DNA of 64,000 nucleotides from UBA6772 sp965183875 (GTDB lineage: Bacteria > Bacteroidota > Bacteroidia > Flavobacteriales > UBA7430). This document shows positions 7,999-17,377 of the stretch, one piece after another. Each line of letters starts with the position of its first letter. Positions within the stretch are counted from its first letter, which is position 1. The DNA is taken from contig CBCYMK010000028.1 of assembly GCA_965183875.1 (NCBI GenBank), forward strand, positions 169,735 to 233,734. The letters run 5' to 3'. Both the position numbers and the translations under genes were made by a program. A model generated the notes under the pieces. It made no database searches, was not told the DNA's origin, and saw only the letters and a list, made by a program, of their open reading frames with translations.

Positions 7999-9306
7999 TT
8001 ATTTTTTTCTGAAGTATATTCTAATTGGAACTCCTTGTAGATTGTACATTTCTCTCATTTTATTTTCTATAAATCGCTTGTATGGATCTTTTACATACTG
8101 CGGTAAATTACAGAAAAAAGCAAAGGTAGGAACTCGTGTAGGTATTTGAGTGATGTATTTAATTCTCACATATTTCCCCTTGTACGAAGGAGGAGGAGTA
8201 GATTCTGTTATTGGTAAGAACCTATTGTTCAACTCTGAAGTTGAAATTTTTGTATTCATTCTATCGTATACTTCTACAGCCATTTCTACAGCTTTAAAAA
8301 TACGCTGTTTTGTGGTGGCAGAAATAAATATGATTGGATAGTCGGTAAAAGGCGCCGTTTTTTCGTAAATCATCTTGCGGTAGCGCTCCATGGTCATGGT
8401 TTCTTTGTTCTCAACCAAATCCCATTTATTTACCAAGACTACAATTCCCTTATTGTTTTTCTCTGCTAAGTGGAAGATATTTAAGTCTTGTGCGTCAAAA
8501 CCAATAGTTGCATCTACCATAACAATACACACATCACTATGTTCTATAGCGCGAATTGATCTCATCACAGAGTAAAATTCCAGGTTTTCGTGAACCTTAG
8601 CTTTCTTTCTGAGTCCAGCAGTATCTACTAAGGTAAATTCATTACCAAACTGATTGTAGTGCGTATCTATAGAGTCTCGTGTAGTACCAGCAATATCGGT
8701 TACTATATTCTTGTTTTGACCCATTAGTGCATTTACCAAAGAAGACTTCCCAGCATTAGGACGTCCTACAATAGCAAACTTAGGAAGCTCATTTTCATCA
8801 AGCTCATCTTCTTTTTCGAAAGAAGCAACCAATGCATCAAGTAACTCGCCAGTACCACTACCATTAATAGACGATAAAGGGTAGTATTCTCCTAGTCCTA
8901 AATTGTAAAACTCCATAGCAGCATCCATTCTCATGGCGTTATCTACTTTGTTTACAACTACAAAAACGGGCTTGTCTGTTCTGTGAAGTATCCTTGCTAC
9001 ATCCATGTCTAAATCAGTAGTCCCTGTTTCAACATCAACAACAAAAATTATCTGACTAGCTTCTTCAATAGCAATTTTCACTTGCTTGCGAATTTCACCT
9101 TCAAACACATCTTCAGATCCTGTTATATACCCTCCAGTATCTATGACAGTAAAATCTCTACCGTTCCAGTCTGAAGTTCCGTAATGACGGTCTCTTGTAA
9201 CTCCACTAACGGAGTCAACAATCGCTTGACGTCTTTGTGTAAAGCGATTAAATAACGTAGACTTCCCAACGTTAGGACGACCTACTATGGCAACTATATT
9301 CCCCAT
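7999..9306 (-). CDS. der: Ribosome biogenesis GTPase Der (EngA)
   Basis: At 435 residues with two tandem GTPase domains this is a normal-length Der. G domain 1 has GRPNVGKST (about 9-17), DTGG and NKVD; G domain 2 has GRPNAGKSS (about 181-189), DTAG and NKWD; a KH-like C-terminal domain follows (RVPTFAFFCNLPQYVK ... YNLQGVPIRIYFRKK). Der acts in maturation of the 50S ribosomal subunit. It is 7 bp downstream of era on the same strand, so the two ribosome-assembly GTPases form an operon that ends at the hairpin at 7972-7995. Confidence 0.97.
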   Translation of the reverse strand: MGNIVAIVGRPNVGKSTLFNRFTQRRQAIVDSVSGVTRDRHYGTSDWNGRDFTVIDTGGYITGSEDVFEGEIRKQVKIAIEEASQIIFVVDVETGTTDLDMDVARILHRTDKPVFVVVNKVDNAMRMDAAMEFYNLGLGEYYPLSSINGSGTGELLDALVASFEKEDELDENELPKFAIVGRPNAGKSSLVNALMGQNKNIVTDIAGTTRDSIDTHYNQFGNEFTLVDTAGLRKKAKVHENLEFYSVMRSIRAIEHSDVCIVMVDATIGFDAQDLNIFHLAEKNNKGIVVLVNKWDLVENKETMTMERYRKMIYEKTAPFTDYPIIFISATTKQRIFKAVEMAVEVYDRMNTKISTSELNNRFLPITESTPPPSYKGKYVRIKYITQIPTRVPTFAFFCNLPQYVKDPYKRFIENKMREMYNLQGVPIRIYFRKK

Positions 9307-9313
9307 TTTGTGC

Positions 9314-10204
9314 TTATGTATGGTAACCGAAACGCTTCAAATCTTGATCGTTGTCGCGCCAGTTCTTTATTACTTTAACAAATAATTCTAAAAATACCTT
9401 CTTGCCGAAGAATACTTCTAAGTCTTTACGAGCCTGAGTTCCTACTTTTTTCAAAGCCTTACCTTGATGCCCTATAATAATACCTTTCTGTGTTTCTCGA
9501 GCTACGTTAATAATAGCACCGATGCGGATAATAGTTTCTTCTTCCTTAAAAGTTTCTACCACTACCTCAACCGAATAAGGGATTTCCTTTTGATAGTTTA
9601 AGAGAATTTTCTCTCTAATAATTTCCGAAACAAAGAAGCGTTCTGGTTTGTCTGTTAAAGCGTCTTTAGGGAAGTAAGGAGTCCCTTCGGGAAGTAGATC
9701 CGTTATCTCCCCCATTATTTGCTCTACACCAAATCCTTCTATTGCCGAAATAGGTAAAATTTTAGCCAAAGGTAATTGCTCTTTCCAGTGGTCTATCGCT
9801 TTTTCTACTCCAGCCTGATCAGAATTGTCAATTTTGTTAATTAACAATAGTATCGGAATACTCGTTGTTTTTAGTCGCTCAAAGAAACTAGCATCTTTTA
9901 GTGCTTTTTCTCCTATTTCAACCATATACAAAAACACATCTGCATCTTGGAATGCCGATTTCACAAACTTCATCATACTCGATTGAAGGTTGTAGTGTGG
10001 TTGTATCACTCCTGGGGTATCAGAAAAGACAATCTGATAGTCCTCTTCATTTACCACCCCTAGAATACGGTGTCTTGTAGTTTGTGCTTTCGAAGTGATA
10101 ATAGATAATTTCTCACCTACCAATTTATTCATCAAAGTAGATTTCCCCACATTTGGGTTCCCGATGATGTTCACAAAGCCTGATTTGTATTTTTTTTCTT
10201 CCAT
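9314..10204 (-). CDS. era: GTPase Era
   Basis: The 296-residue protein has a G1 motif GNPNVGKST (about 16-24), a TTRH G2-like segment, DTPG G3 and NKID G4, followed by the C-terminal KH domain with the family signature IGHQGKALKKVGTQARKDLE. Era binds the 3' end of 16S rRNA and assists 30S assembly. It is the first gene of the era-der operon; a stretch of about 180 bp with no gene separates it from the divergently placed tRNA. Confidence 0.97.
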   Translation of the reverse strand: MEEKKYKSGFVNIIGNPNVGKSTLMNKLVGEKLSIITSKAQTTRHRILGVVNEEDYQIVFSDTPGVIQPHYNLQSSMMKFVKSAFQDADVFLYMVEIGEKALKDASFFERLKTTSIPILLLINKIDNSDQAGVEKAIDHWKEQLPLAKILPISAIEGFGVEQIMGEITDLLPEGTPYFPKDALTDKPERFFVSEIIREKILLNYQKEIPYSVEVVVETFKEEETIIRIGAIINVARETQKGIIIGHQGKALKKVGTQARKDLEVFFGKKVFLELFVKVIKNWRDNDQDLKRFGYHT

Positions 10205-10346
10205 TGCGGCTGCAAAGATACGTTAAATTAAAGAGCAAAATCTTATTTATTTCCCATTATTACTTATGCTTCTAATGTTTATTTCAAGACTCTTCATCTG
10301 ATAAACAGCGGCTTAGGAAAAAGATTAATATATTAATGAAATAGGC

Positions 10347-10378
10347 TTGTTTTATTGAAAGTCTTTGGCTTATATTTG
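10347..10378 (+). promoter_or_regulatory. Bacteroidota-type promoter for the initiator tRNA
   Basis: A perfect TAnnTTTG element (TATATTTG, 10371-10378) ends 4 bp before the first base of the tRNA, and a TTG lies 21 bp upstream of it (10347-10349). The placement is as expected for the primary sigma factor of Bacteroidota. Confidence 0.6.
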
Positions 10379-10381
10379 CAC

Positions 10382-10454
<73 letters not shown>

Positions 10455-10458
10455 CTAC

Positions 10459-10490
10459 CAAAAGCCACTTTTAAAAAAGTGGCTTTTTTT
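10459..10490 (+). terminator. Terminator of tRNA-fMet
   Basis: An AAAAGCCACTTTT / AAAGTGGCTTTT stem with a short A-rich loop and a T-run, 5 bp past the tRNA. Confidence 0.85.
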
Positions 10491-10586
10491 ATGGACTCAT
10501 TTTTGCACAATAAGAATGCTTAGTTAAAGAATTACCTGTATTTTACAAGGAATTTAATACATCTATAAGTCAAACAGCACGCTCCA

Positions 10587-12548
10587 ATGAATAATTGGCT
10601 AACATATATATTAGGAGTCTTTTGTGTTCTCATCGTGTTTAGCGAAGTTCCAACTTCGCAAACCAACGCTACAGGGGCTCCTTCGGGATACAGTGGTTCT
10701 GTTTCTGATTTGCAAAACACCTGCGAATCGTGCCATTCTCTAAGTACAGAGAATTTCACAGATTCCAATCAAGTATTAATCTCTTCCGAATTAGACTACC
10801 TAGACCATTATAATTTAGGGCAATCCTATTTTTTCGCCATTACTGCTAGTTCTATTACTCTCAATAAATTTGGATTTCAAGCTTGTATAGAAAATGAATT
10901 GGGTGAGAAAATTGGTACTTTGGAATTAGCCGATGCCAGTCAAACCCAATTAACCGAAGACGGTACTTATATTACCCACACCAATTCGGGTTCTTTTGGT
11001 GTTGGCGTAAGTACCTGGGTTTTTAACTGGGTAGCTCCTTTAACTCAGCAAGGAGACGCGGTTTTACATACCTCGGTTTTGTTTTCAAATGATGATGGCA
11101 GTACTCAAGGAGACCAGGTGGTTTATCAGTCTCGTCACTATTCGGAGCCTAATTTTGGTTGTACAGATCCTATTGCTTTTAATTTCGATACTTTATATGA
11201 TATTGAAGATGGTTCTTGCCTTTTTAGTTTAAGTTCCGAATCTCTAAGTTTAAGTTACCAAGATCTTGTAGTAACTGGTGTTTATGGCGAGGAATTAGAA
11301 GTCCAAATTAATGTACACAACACAGGAGAGGAAACTGTTAATGTTCACGTTTCAAGAGTCCCAGCTCAACAATCAACACCTTTAAATTGGTTTTGTTGGG
11401 GCGCATGCTTTATACCTACTGTAAGTGAAAGTCCAATCAATTTACCAATTGAGCCTGGTTCATACTCGAGCGAGTTTAGTGGGCACCTTTTAGCCAATAA
11501 CAGTCCAGGTGAGTATCCTGTAGAGTATTGTTTTTATGCAGAGGATGCAATAGAGGATAGTATATGTGCTACGGTGACTTATATTATCCTAGGTGATATT
11601 TTTGGGTGTACAGATCCTAATGCCCTTAATTTTGATACGCAAGCTACCGTAGATGATCAGAGTTGTATCCTTTTCCCAAATCCAATATGGGAGTTTTCTC
11701 AATCTTATGGTGGAAGCCATACGGTTGCCTTAAATACCGATGCTTCTATAGCAATTAATGGTTCTCCAATTTCTATAGGCGATTGGATTGGTGTTTTTTA
11801 TGAGAGTGCAACAGGACTTGTTTGTGCAGGATATACAGAATGGTTAGGGGAAAATGTGAATCTAAATATTCAGGGCTTTGACCCTGAGTCTGGACAAGGG
11901 TTTTCATTGAATGAAGAGTTTATTTGGCAGGTATGGGATGCTTCTCAGGGGGTAAGTTGGCCAATGATTGCTACCTATAGTTCACTACAACCAAATCATG
12001 AATTTTTTCAAGTCGATGGATTTAGTTCTATTATTAGCATGGTTAATATAAGTCCTGTTAGCAGTCAAGATTTTTCGATCCCCGAAGGATGGACCTTATT
12101 TTCTACCTATATGACTAATTCCAATATGGATGTTATCCATCTTGTTCAAGCTATAGAAGATGATTTAATTATCATAAAAAATAACACTGGAGCGGCTTAT
12201 ATTGTAGAGTATCAGTTTAATGCTATTGGCGATTTTATAGAAGGTCAAGGTTATTTAATGAAGACCAGTTCTCCTGTAGATTTTTCTATACAAGGAGAAT
12301 ATGTTAAACCTACTCAGTTTCCAATCCCCTTACAGCAGGGATGGAATATGGTAGGTTATTTAAACACAGAACCCATACATTCAGACATTATTTTCCAAGA
12401 CCTTCTCGATTCAGAGCAAATTGATATTGTTAAAGATTATTTAGGTAATGCCTTAATTCCAGCCTGGGAATTTAATGGTTTAGGGATGATGCATCCTGGG
12501 CAAGGATATCAGTTGAAAGTTGTAGAGCAAACGATTCTACAATATTAA
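10587..12548 (+). CDS. Secreted choice-of-anchor-V-like protein with two GW modules
   Basis: A 653-residue exported protein. An N-terminal hydrophobic segment (about 4-20) acts as signal peptide. A TGAPSGYSG stretch followed by CESCH (about 46-50) matches the start of choice-of-anchor V / reeler-like domains; the CxxCH could bind haem but is common in this domain. Two GCTDPxAxNFD...SC motifs follow (about 192 and 337), then a beta domain (WEFSQSYGGSHT...), and finally two copies of the module seen in other secreted proteins here (GWTLFSTYM...GQGYLMK and GWNMVGYLN...GQGYQLK). The protein stops 9 residues after the second module. It is probably surface-exposed; function unknown. Confidence 0.6.
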   Translation: MNNWLTYILGVFCVLIVFSEVPTSQTNATGAPSGYSGSVSDLQNTCESCHSLSTENFTDSNQVLISSELDYLDHYNLGQSYFFAITASSITLNKFGFQACIENELGEKIGTLELADASQTQLTEDGTYITHTNSGSFGVGVSTWVFNWVAPLTQQGDAVLHTSVLFSNDDGSTQGDQVVYQSRHYSEPNFGCTDPIAFNFDTLYDIEDGSCLFSLSSESLSLSYQDLVVTGVYGEELEVQINVHNTGEETVNVHVSRVPAQQSTPLNWFCWGACFIPTVSESPINLPIEPGSYSSEFSGHLLANNSPGEYPVEYCFYAEDAIEDSICATVTYIILGDIFGCTDPNALNFDTQATVDDQSCILFPNPIWEFSQSYGGSHTVALNTDASIAINGSPISIGDWIGVFYESATGLVCAGYTEWLGENVNLNIQGFDPESGQGFSLNEEFIWQVWDASQGVSWPMIATYSSLQPNHEFFQVDGFSSIISMVNISPVSSQDFSIPEGWTLFSTYMTNSNMDVIHLVQAIEDDLIIIKNNTGAAYIVEYQFNAIGDFIEGQGYLMKTSSPVDFSIQGEYVKPTQFPIPLQQGWNMVGYLNTEPIHSDIIFQDLLDSEQIDIVKDYLGNALIPAWEFNGLGMMHPGQGYQLKVVEQTILQY

Positions 12549-12605
12549 TTTTAATGCGCTTTATTTTGAAGCACTTTTTGTAAATTGGACTCTTAAATTT
12601 AGATT

Positions 12606-13160
12606 ATGAAAAAAATTATTGCGGGTGTATTGGTACTTTCTATTATGGTTAGTTGCACTAGAGAATTAGGTTCCCTAAAAAATATAAGTCTTAAAGAACT
12701 CCAGATGGAAGAATCCTTCGAGCTTGTTCTAAAACAACAATCATATACGGCTAACACATTAGAGTCTGCAGTAGAATTGGCTCTTAAGTCGGTTCCTAAA
12801 GCCACTTTTTTGAAGAATACAGCTGTTAGTTCTAAAGGAAAAAAAATAACAATTATTACTGATGTTTGGGCGGCTAGTAAAAAGAAAAAGAACAAAAATC
12901 AGGACCTTAGAGTAAATAAATTCAACAAGAAAAATAAAGGTACTATTACAAACTTAAATCCTAAAGATGAAAATCTATACAAATTCAAAGAAGGGATGAG
13001 AGTACAATGGAGTGACCCTAATTTTGGCGATGGCTCTGGTATGATTACGGTTATATCTGGTAATACTGCCCTTTTAGATAAAGTAGTTGATGCTGATGGT
13101 CAGCCAAAGGGAAAAATGAAACTCCCTCTAAAAATTCTAAAGCCTGCCAAAAGAAAATAA
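12606..13160 (+). CDS. Putative lipoprotein, unknown function
   Basis: The 184-residue protein has a lipoprotein signal (KKIIAGVLVLSIMVSC, Cys at about 17) and so is probably acylated and anchored in a membrane. The mature part is Lys-rich (residues about 80-115 carry runs such as KKKKNKNQ) and then mentions a beta-like GMRVQWSDPNFGDGSGM segment. I do not recognise a family. It is a single gene followed by a strong terminator. Confidence 0.5.
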   Translation: MKKIIAGVLVLSIMVSCTRELGSLKNISLKELQMEESFELVLKQQSYTANTLESAVELALKSVPKATFLKNTAVSSKGKKITIITDVWAASKKKKNKNQDLRVNKFNKKNKGTITNLNPKDENLYKFKEGMRVQWSDPNFGDGSGMITVISGNTALLDKVVDADGQPKGKMKLPLKILKPAKRK

Positions 13161-13163
13161 TTT

Positions 13164-13190
13164 AAACGCCACATTTATGTGGCGTTTTTG
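13164..13190 (+). terminator. Terminator after the lipoprotein gene
   Basis: AAACGCCACAT / ATGTGGCGTTT stem with a short loop and a T-run, just after the stop at 13160. Confidence 0.85.
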
Positions 13191-13242
13191 TTTTGTATAA
13201 ATTTGGCATAGATATTGAATGCGTGCATTGAAAATATGTTTT

Positions 13243-14658
13243 ATGAGGAATTATATTTTAATCATTTTATTCGGTTCAATAGGGCAATTATTATTTGCTC
13301 AATGCCCAGATGTATACTTAAATGCTCATTTTACAGAGGTAAAAGACACTACGGTGGTTTATAATGAGGTTCATGATTTACAGGTTGATATCTATGAGCC
13401 AGTTGGGGAGTTTACGGGTGCCAGACCCTTGGTTATATTAGCACATGGTGGAACTTTTATCTTTGGTTTTAGGTATAATCCCACGATGATGTATTTGGGA
13501 GAAGAGTTAGCCAAACGTGGTTATGTTGTGGCATCTATAAGCTACCGTTTAATGTCTGCTTTCGATTTATTAGACTACGAAAGTTCTATGGATGGGGTTT
13601 GTAAGGCTATAGGTGATGGTAGGTCAGCTGTTAGGTATTTTAAAAAATCAATTGAACAGGAGAACCCTTATCAAATAGATCCTAATCAAATTTATTTTGG
13701 GGGTAATTCTGCAGGTGCTGTACTCGCTATGCACGTTGGTTTAATGCAGGAGTCCGATATTACAGATTCATTAATGCTGGCAAGAGTAGCTGCAAATGGA
13801 GGATTCGAAGGTGATGGAGGGAATGATGGGTATTCAAGTGAAATAAATGGAGTAATAAGTCTTGCTGGGGCTCTTCACGATACTGAATTCATTACAGAAG
13901 ATGACTTAGGATTGCCTATCATCTCCTGTCATACCATTAACGATGGTACAGTGCCTTATAACTGTGGGACCACCTATGAATTGTCGACCATACCAGAACT
14001 CTGTGGAGCAGGAGCTATACAACAACGTACCAATGCGCTTGGTTTTACAACACATCATCAGTTAGACTTTGGTGGAACAGAACACGTGCCTTGGGAATTT
14101 TATTATTCTAGTCAAGATTCTATGTTTGATTTTGTGAATACTAAGCTTTACAATATTGTTAGCTGTCCTTCAGCAGAACAAAATATTCCTTTAGATGAAG
14201 GTTGGTCTATGTTTTCCACTTATATACAGAGTTCTTCTCTAGCTATGACTACTTTATTTTCTGAAATTGATAGTGATGTCTATCTAGTTAAAGATAATTT
14301 CGGAATGGCTTACCTTCCAAGTTGGGGCTTTAATGGTATTGGGGATCTTATCGACGGTCAAGGTTATTTAGTAAAAATGAATTCTGCTAATAATCTACTT
14401 GTTTCTGGAGTGAAATTACACGACCATACACCTATAGCACTTGAAGGTGGATGGAATACGATTGCCTATTTATTAGAAGAGCCTTCTACTGCAGTAAATG
14501 TGTTTTCTACTTTGGTAAGCAACAATCTTTTGGGAATCGCAAAAGATGAATTTGGGAACGCATACTTGCCAGAGTGGGATTATGATGGAATTGGACTTAT
14601 GCAGCCTACTAAAGGTTATCAGTTAAAGGTTTTGGAAGACTGTTCTCTAAGTTACTAA
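13243..14658 (+). CDS. Secreted alpha/beta hydrolase (esterase-like) with two GW modules
   Basis: The start at 13243 is preferred over an in-frame ATG 24 bp earlier because it gives a clean signal peptide (MRNYILIILFGSIGQLLFAQ). The catalytic domain shows the oxyanion motif AHGGTF, the nucleophile elbow GGNSAG and a C-terminal acid/His region (SCHTINDGTVPYNCG ... GGTEHVPWE), as in HSL/BD-FAE-type esterases. The last about 150 residues are two copies of the GW...GxGYxxK module (GWSMFSTYI...GQGYLVK; GWNTIAYLL...TKGYQLK). It is probably a secreted or surface esterase acting on exogenous esters; substrate unknown. The following TlpA-like gene begins 36 bp downstream. Confidence 0.7.
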   Translation: MRNYILIILFGSIGQLLFAQCPDVYLNAHFTEVKDTTVVYNEVHDLQVDIYEPVGEFTGARPLVILAHGGTFIFGFRYNPTMMYLGEELAKRGYVVASISYRLMSAFDLLDYESSMDGVCKAIGDGRSAVRYFKKSIEQENPYQIDPNQIYFGGNSAGAVLAMHVGLMQESDITDSLMLARVAANGGFEGDGGNDGYSSEINGVISLAGALHDTEFITEDDLGLPIISCHTINDGTVPYNCGTTYELSTIPELCGAGAIQQRTNALGFTTHHQLDFGGTEHVPWEFYYSSQDSMFDFVNTKLYNIVSCPSAEQNIPLDEGWSMFSTYIQSSSLAMTTLFSEIDSDVYLVKDNFGMAYLPSWGFNGIGDLIDGQGYLVKMNSANNLLVSGVKLHDHTPIALEGGWNTIAYLLEEPSTAVNVFSTLVSNNLLGIAKDEFGNAYLPEWDYDGIGLMQPTKGYQLKVLEDCSLSY

Positions 14659-14694
14659 TAGTTTATATTTGTAATTAACCTATAAGTAAAATAC

Positions 14695-15213
14695 ATGCGA
14701 TTACTAATTTATACAATTCTAAGCCTTTTTTCTATGTCTTTATTTGCACAACAGATGGATGATCGTGGATATATAGTAAAGGAAGGCCAGGAAGCACCAA
14801 GTTTTGAATTGCCACTTTTGTCCGGTGAAATAGTAACCAACGAAATGCTTGTTGGAAAAGTGGTGGTACTTCAATTTACCGCTTCTTGGTGTAGCGTGTG
14901 TAGAAAAGAAATGCCCCATTTAGAATCTGAGGTATGGCAACAATTTAAGGATGATGATTTTCTTTTAATAGGAATTGATTTAAAAGAAGATGAAGAAACT
15001 ACAAGAGCCTTTGTTGAAACTATTGGAACCACATACCCTGTAGCTTTAGATTTAGACGGAAGCTTGTTTAGCCTTTTTGCAGGGCCTAAACAGGGAGTAA
15101 CTAGGAATATAGTTATCGATAAGAAAGGAGCTATAGCATTCTTAACTCGACTCTATGAAAGGGAAGAATTTGAGGAGATGATTTCAGTTATCGAACTAGA
15201 ATTAAAGAACTAA
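14695..15213 (+). CDS. TlpA/ResA-like thioredoxin-fold protein, periplasmic
   Basis: The 172-residue protein has a signal peptide (residues 1-18, ending SLFAQ) and a redoxin fold: EGQEAPSFELPLLSG, then VVVLQFTASWCSVCRKEMP with a CSVC active site (about 65-68) and a cis-Pro-type TRNIVIDKKG segment. Such proteins reduce disulfides in the periplasm, for example during cytochrome c maturation. The middle residues (SV) differ from the EP/PP pairs usual in TlpA/ResA, so the redox potential and partner are uncertain. It ends at a terminator shared with the convergent gene. Confidence 0.75.
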   Translation: MRLLIYTILSLFSMSLFAQQMDDRGYIVKEGQEAPSFELPLLSGEIVTNEMLVGKVVVLQFTASWCSVCRKEMPHLESEVWQQFKDDDFLLIGIDLKEDEETTRAFVETIGTTYPVALDLDGSLFSLFAGPKQGVTRNIVIDKKGAIAFLTRLYEREEFEEMISVIELELKN

Positions 15214-15239
15214 AAAAGGAGCCGAATGGCTCCTTTTTT
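15212..15239. terminator. Bidirectional terminator, copy 1
   Basis: AAAAAAGGAGCC GAAT GGCTCCTTTTTT between convergent genes; the identical 28 bp recurs at 15935-15962. Confidence 0.85.
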
Positions 15240-15245
15240 AGTTCT

Positions 15246-15887
15246 TTAATCTACTGCTTGATCTGTAAGCTTTAAATAGATAAACGCTAAGGCTATCGAT
15301 ACCATAGGCATAGTTATAAATAACCCTACAATAAACGATAAGAAGCCTATAATAACTATTACCATCGCTAAGAGAGCCCAAACAAATAGTTTTACAGTTT
15401 GTCCTTTTGTTATTGCCCAACTAGATTTTAGTGCTTCATCGAAACTTTGGTCTTTATCTACTATAAAAGCAGGTAAAAACATCAATCTTAGTCCAATATG
15501 TACACCTGGGACGACTAAGAATATAAGTCCTATTACAGTAGCTATCCCACCTAATAGATTCGCAATAATATAATTGAGAAGATTTTTAAAGGAAACTCTA
15601 AATAAATCTGAAAATTCGATTTCTTCATTTCTGCTATGCATAATCATTATTCTCCAAATACCTAAGCTTAAGTAGGTGCTAATAAGAAAACCTAAGAGGG
15701 TAATTAGATACAAATACAGATTTGGAGTCCCAGCTAAAGCTTCATTCTCTGCTAGTTGATATGATTGTTGAATTGAACTCATCATGGTGATGAAAACGGC
15801 TATACCGATAAAGAATATTACTTTTTCTTTAAATTTTCTCCATCCAAACTCAAATGATTCTGTGGTCGAAATACTATATTCTTTCAT
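15246..15887 (-). CDS. Integral membrane protein, unknown function
   Basis: A 213-residue protein with about four to five transmembrane segments (for example VIFFIGIAVFITMM, LYLITLLGFLISTYLSLG, GIATVIGLIFLVVPG, LFVWALLAMVIVIIGFLSF). The pattern of a Gly/Pro-containing VVPGVHIGLRLMFLPAFIVD loop and SFDEALKSSWAITKG resembles the YciC/UPF0259 and DUF975-like membrane families, in which function is poorly known. It is a single gene between two identical terminators. Confidence 0.5.
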   Translation of the reverse strand: MKEYSISTTESFEFGWRKFKEKVIFFIGIAVFITMMSSIQQSYQLAENEALAGTPNLYLYLITLLGFLISTYLSLGIWRIMIMHSRNEEIEFSDLFRVSFKNLLNYIIANLLGGIATVIGLIFLVVPGVHIGLRLMFLPAFIVDKDQSFDEALKSSWAITKGQTVKLFVWALLAMVIVIIGFLSFIVGLFITMPMVSIALAFIYLKLTDQAVD

Positions 15888-15934
15888 AATTTGATTTTTG
15901 ATTAAGTGTAAACTTACAAAAAATAGTGGAACAC

Positions 15935-15962
15935 AAAAAAGGAGCCGAATGGCTCCTTTTTT
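15935..15962. terminator. Terminator of purT, copy 2 of the same hairpin
   Basis: Identical in all 28 bp to the hairpin at 15212-15239; it overlaps the purT stop codon on the minus strand. Confidence 0.85.
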
Positions 15963-17121
15963 ATTTTACAGTAATATGTGCGGCAATTTCTTTTGCTTTA
16001 TTAACCAGTTCATTAACGGGTTCTTCACCAAAAGCGAGGGCTACTGCCATTCTCCTATAAGGCCTTGTGCTAGGTTTTCCAAAAAGTTTAAAATCGCTAT
16101 TTTTATATGCAGCGGCTTTATGTATTCCTGAAAATTCCGGTTGCTTAGTACTTTCTGTATTTGCTAATACCACAGCACTAGCACCATTCTTCTCTAGTGT
16201 AATTTCTTCTACAGGAATTCCTAAAACAGCACGTGCATGTAGTTCAAATTCAGAATAGTTTTGAGTATTTCCTAAGGTTACCATTCCGGTATCGTGGGGT
16301 CTAGGAGAGAGTTCCGAAAAGTACACACCCTCTTTGCCAATAAAAAATTCAACACCCCAAATACCTGAGCCTCCTAAAGCTGCTGTTACATCAGCTGCCA
16401 TTTTTTGAGCCTCTAATAATCGAGCATCTACCATTGGTATAGGTTGCCAGCTCTCTTGGTAGTCTCCTCTTTCTTGTCTGTGCCCTATAGGTGGGCAGAA
16501 AAGCGTTTCCCCATTGTCTTGTGTTAAGGTGAGGAGTGTTATCTCGTAATCGAAGTTTACAAACTCCTCTACTATAACTTCTAACACATCTCCACGAGAT
16601 CCATCTAAGGCATAATCCCAAGCTTTTTGAATGTCAGCCTCTGTTTTTATTACAGACTGCCCTTTTCCTGAACTAGACATTAAGGGTTTTACCACGCATG
16701 GCATTCCACAAATGGCAACTCCGGCTTTAAGTTCCTCATACGATGTAGCGTATCTATAGGTGGCTGTTTTTACACCTACTTCAATAGCAGCTAAATCGCG
16801 TATTGCTTTACGATTCATTGTGTAGTTAGCCGCTTTTGCACTTGGTACTACTTTTATACCCTGATTTTCGTAAGCGTAAAAACGTTCTGTTCGTATAGCT
16901 TCTATTTCAGGTACTATAATATCGGGTTGGTGCTTTGCTACAATTGCATCTAAAGCCTCTCCATCGAGCATGTTTATAACCTCAGAGTCTTGGGCTACCT
17001 GCATTGCAGGAGCATCTTCGTAAGAATCTACAGCTATTATATATTGTCCTAATCGCTGACAAGCGATAACGAATTCTTTTCCTAGCTCGCCAGAGCCTAA
17101 AAGCATAATTTTATTTCTCAT
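15961..17121 (-). CDS. purT: Formate-dependent phosphoribosylglycinamide formyltransferase
   Basis: A 386-residue ATP-grasp enzyme with the PurT layout: N-terminal pre-ATP-grasp fold (MLLGSGELGKEFVIACQRLG), the ATP-grasp core (CGMPCVVKPLMSSSGKGQS, about 148-166; GVEFFIGKEGVYFSELSPRP) and a short C-terminal domain (GKPSTRPYRRMAVALA). PurT forms formyl-GAR from GAR, formate and ATP in purine biosynthesis, in place of folate-dependent PurN. It has the normal family length. Upstream on the same strand lie a small hypothetical gene and another ATP-grasp gene, which may be cotranscribed. Confidence 0.95.
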   Translation of the reverse strand: MRNKIMLLGSGELGKEFVIACQRLGQYIIAVDSYEDAPAMQVAQDSEVINMLDGEALDAIVAKHQPDIIVPEIEAIRTERFYAYENQGIKVVPSAKAANYTMNRKAIRDLAAIEVGVKTATYRYATSYEELKAGVAICGMPCVVKPLMSSSGKGQSVIKTEADIQKAWDYALDGSRGDVLEVIVEEFVNFDYEITLLTLTQDNGETLFCPPIGHRQERGDYQESWQPIPMVDARLLEAQKMAADVTAALGGSGIWGVEFFIGKEGVYFSELSPRPHDTGMVTLGNTQNYSEFELHARAVLGIPVEEITLEKNGASAVVLANTESTKQPEFSGIHKAAAYKNSDFKLFGKPSTRPYRRMAVALAFGEEPVNELVNKAKEIAAHITVK

Positions 17122-17135
17122 GGTGTAAAAGTAAA

Positions 17136-17372
17136 TTATTCCACTAAATAACCTTGTGTAGGTTTTAGTTTAGTTCTTAGGGTATTTGCCCATTTTAGCT
17201 CCACAATAATGAATGCATCGTAGGCTAAGTCGGTAATTTTTTCAGTTCCAGTTTCAATAAACGCAATCTTTTCTAATTCACTAAACTCATTTAGGTGTAT
17301 TAAATGGTGTTCGGCTATTTTGAGTGCGTCGGGGCCATTAAAATTCCAGACTAATTTTGCTTTTTGAGACAT
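17136..17372 (-). CDS. Small conserved-looking hypothetical protein
   Basis: A 78-residue soluble protein with WNFNGPDALKIAEHHLIHLN and LAYDAFIIVELKWANTLRTKLKP. No family is recognised. It sits 5 bp from the end of the ATP-grasp gene upstream and 15 bp from purT downstream, so is very probably translated in the same transcript. Confidence 0.5.
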   Translation of the reverse strand: MSQKAKLVWNFNGPDALKIAEHHLIHLNEFSELEKIAFIETGTEKITDLAYDAFIIVELKWANTLRTKLKPTQGYLVE

Positions 17373-17377
17373 GGGGT

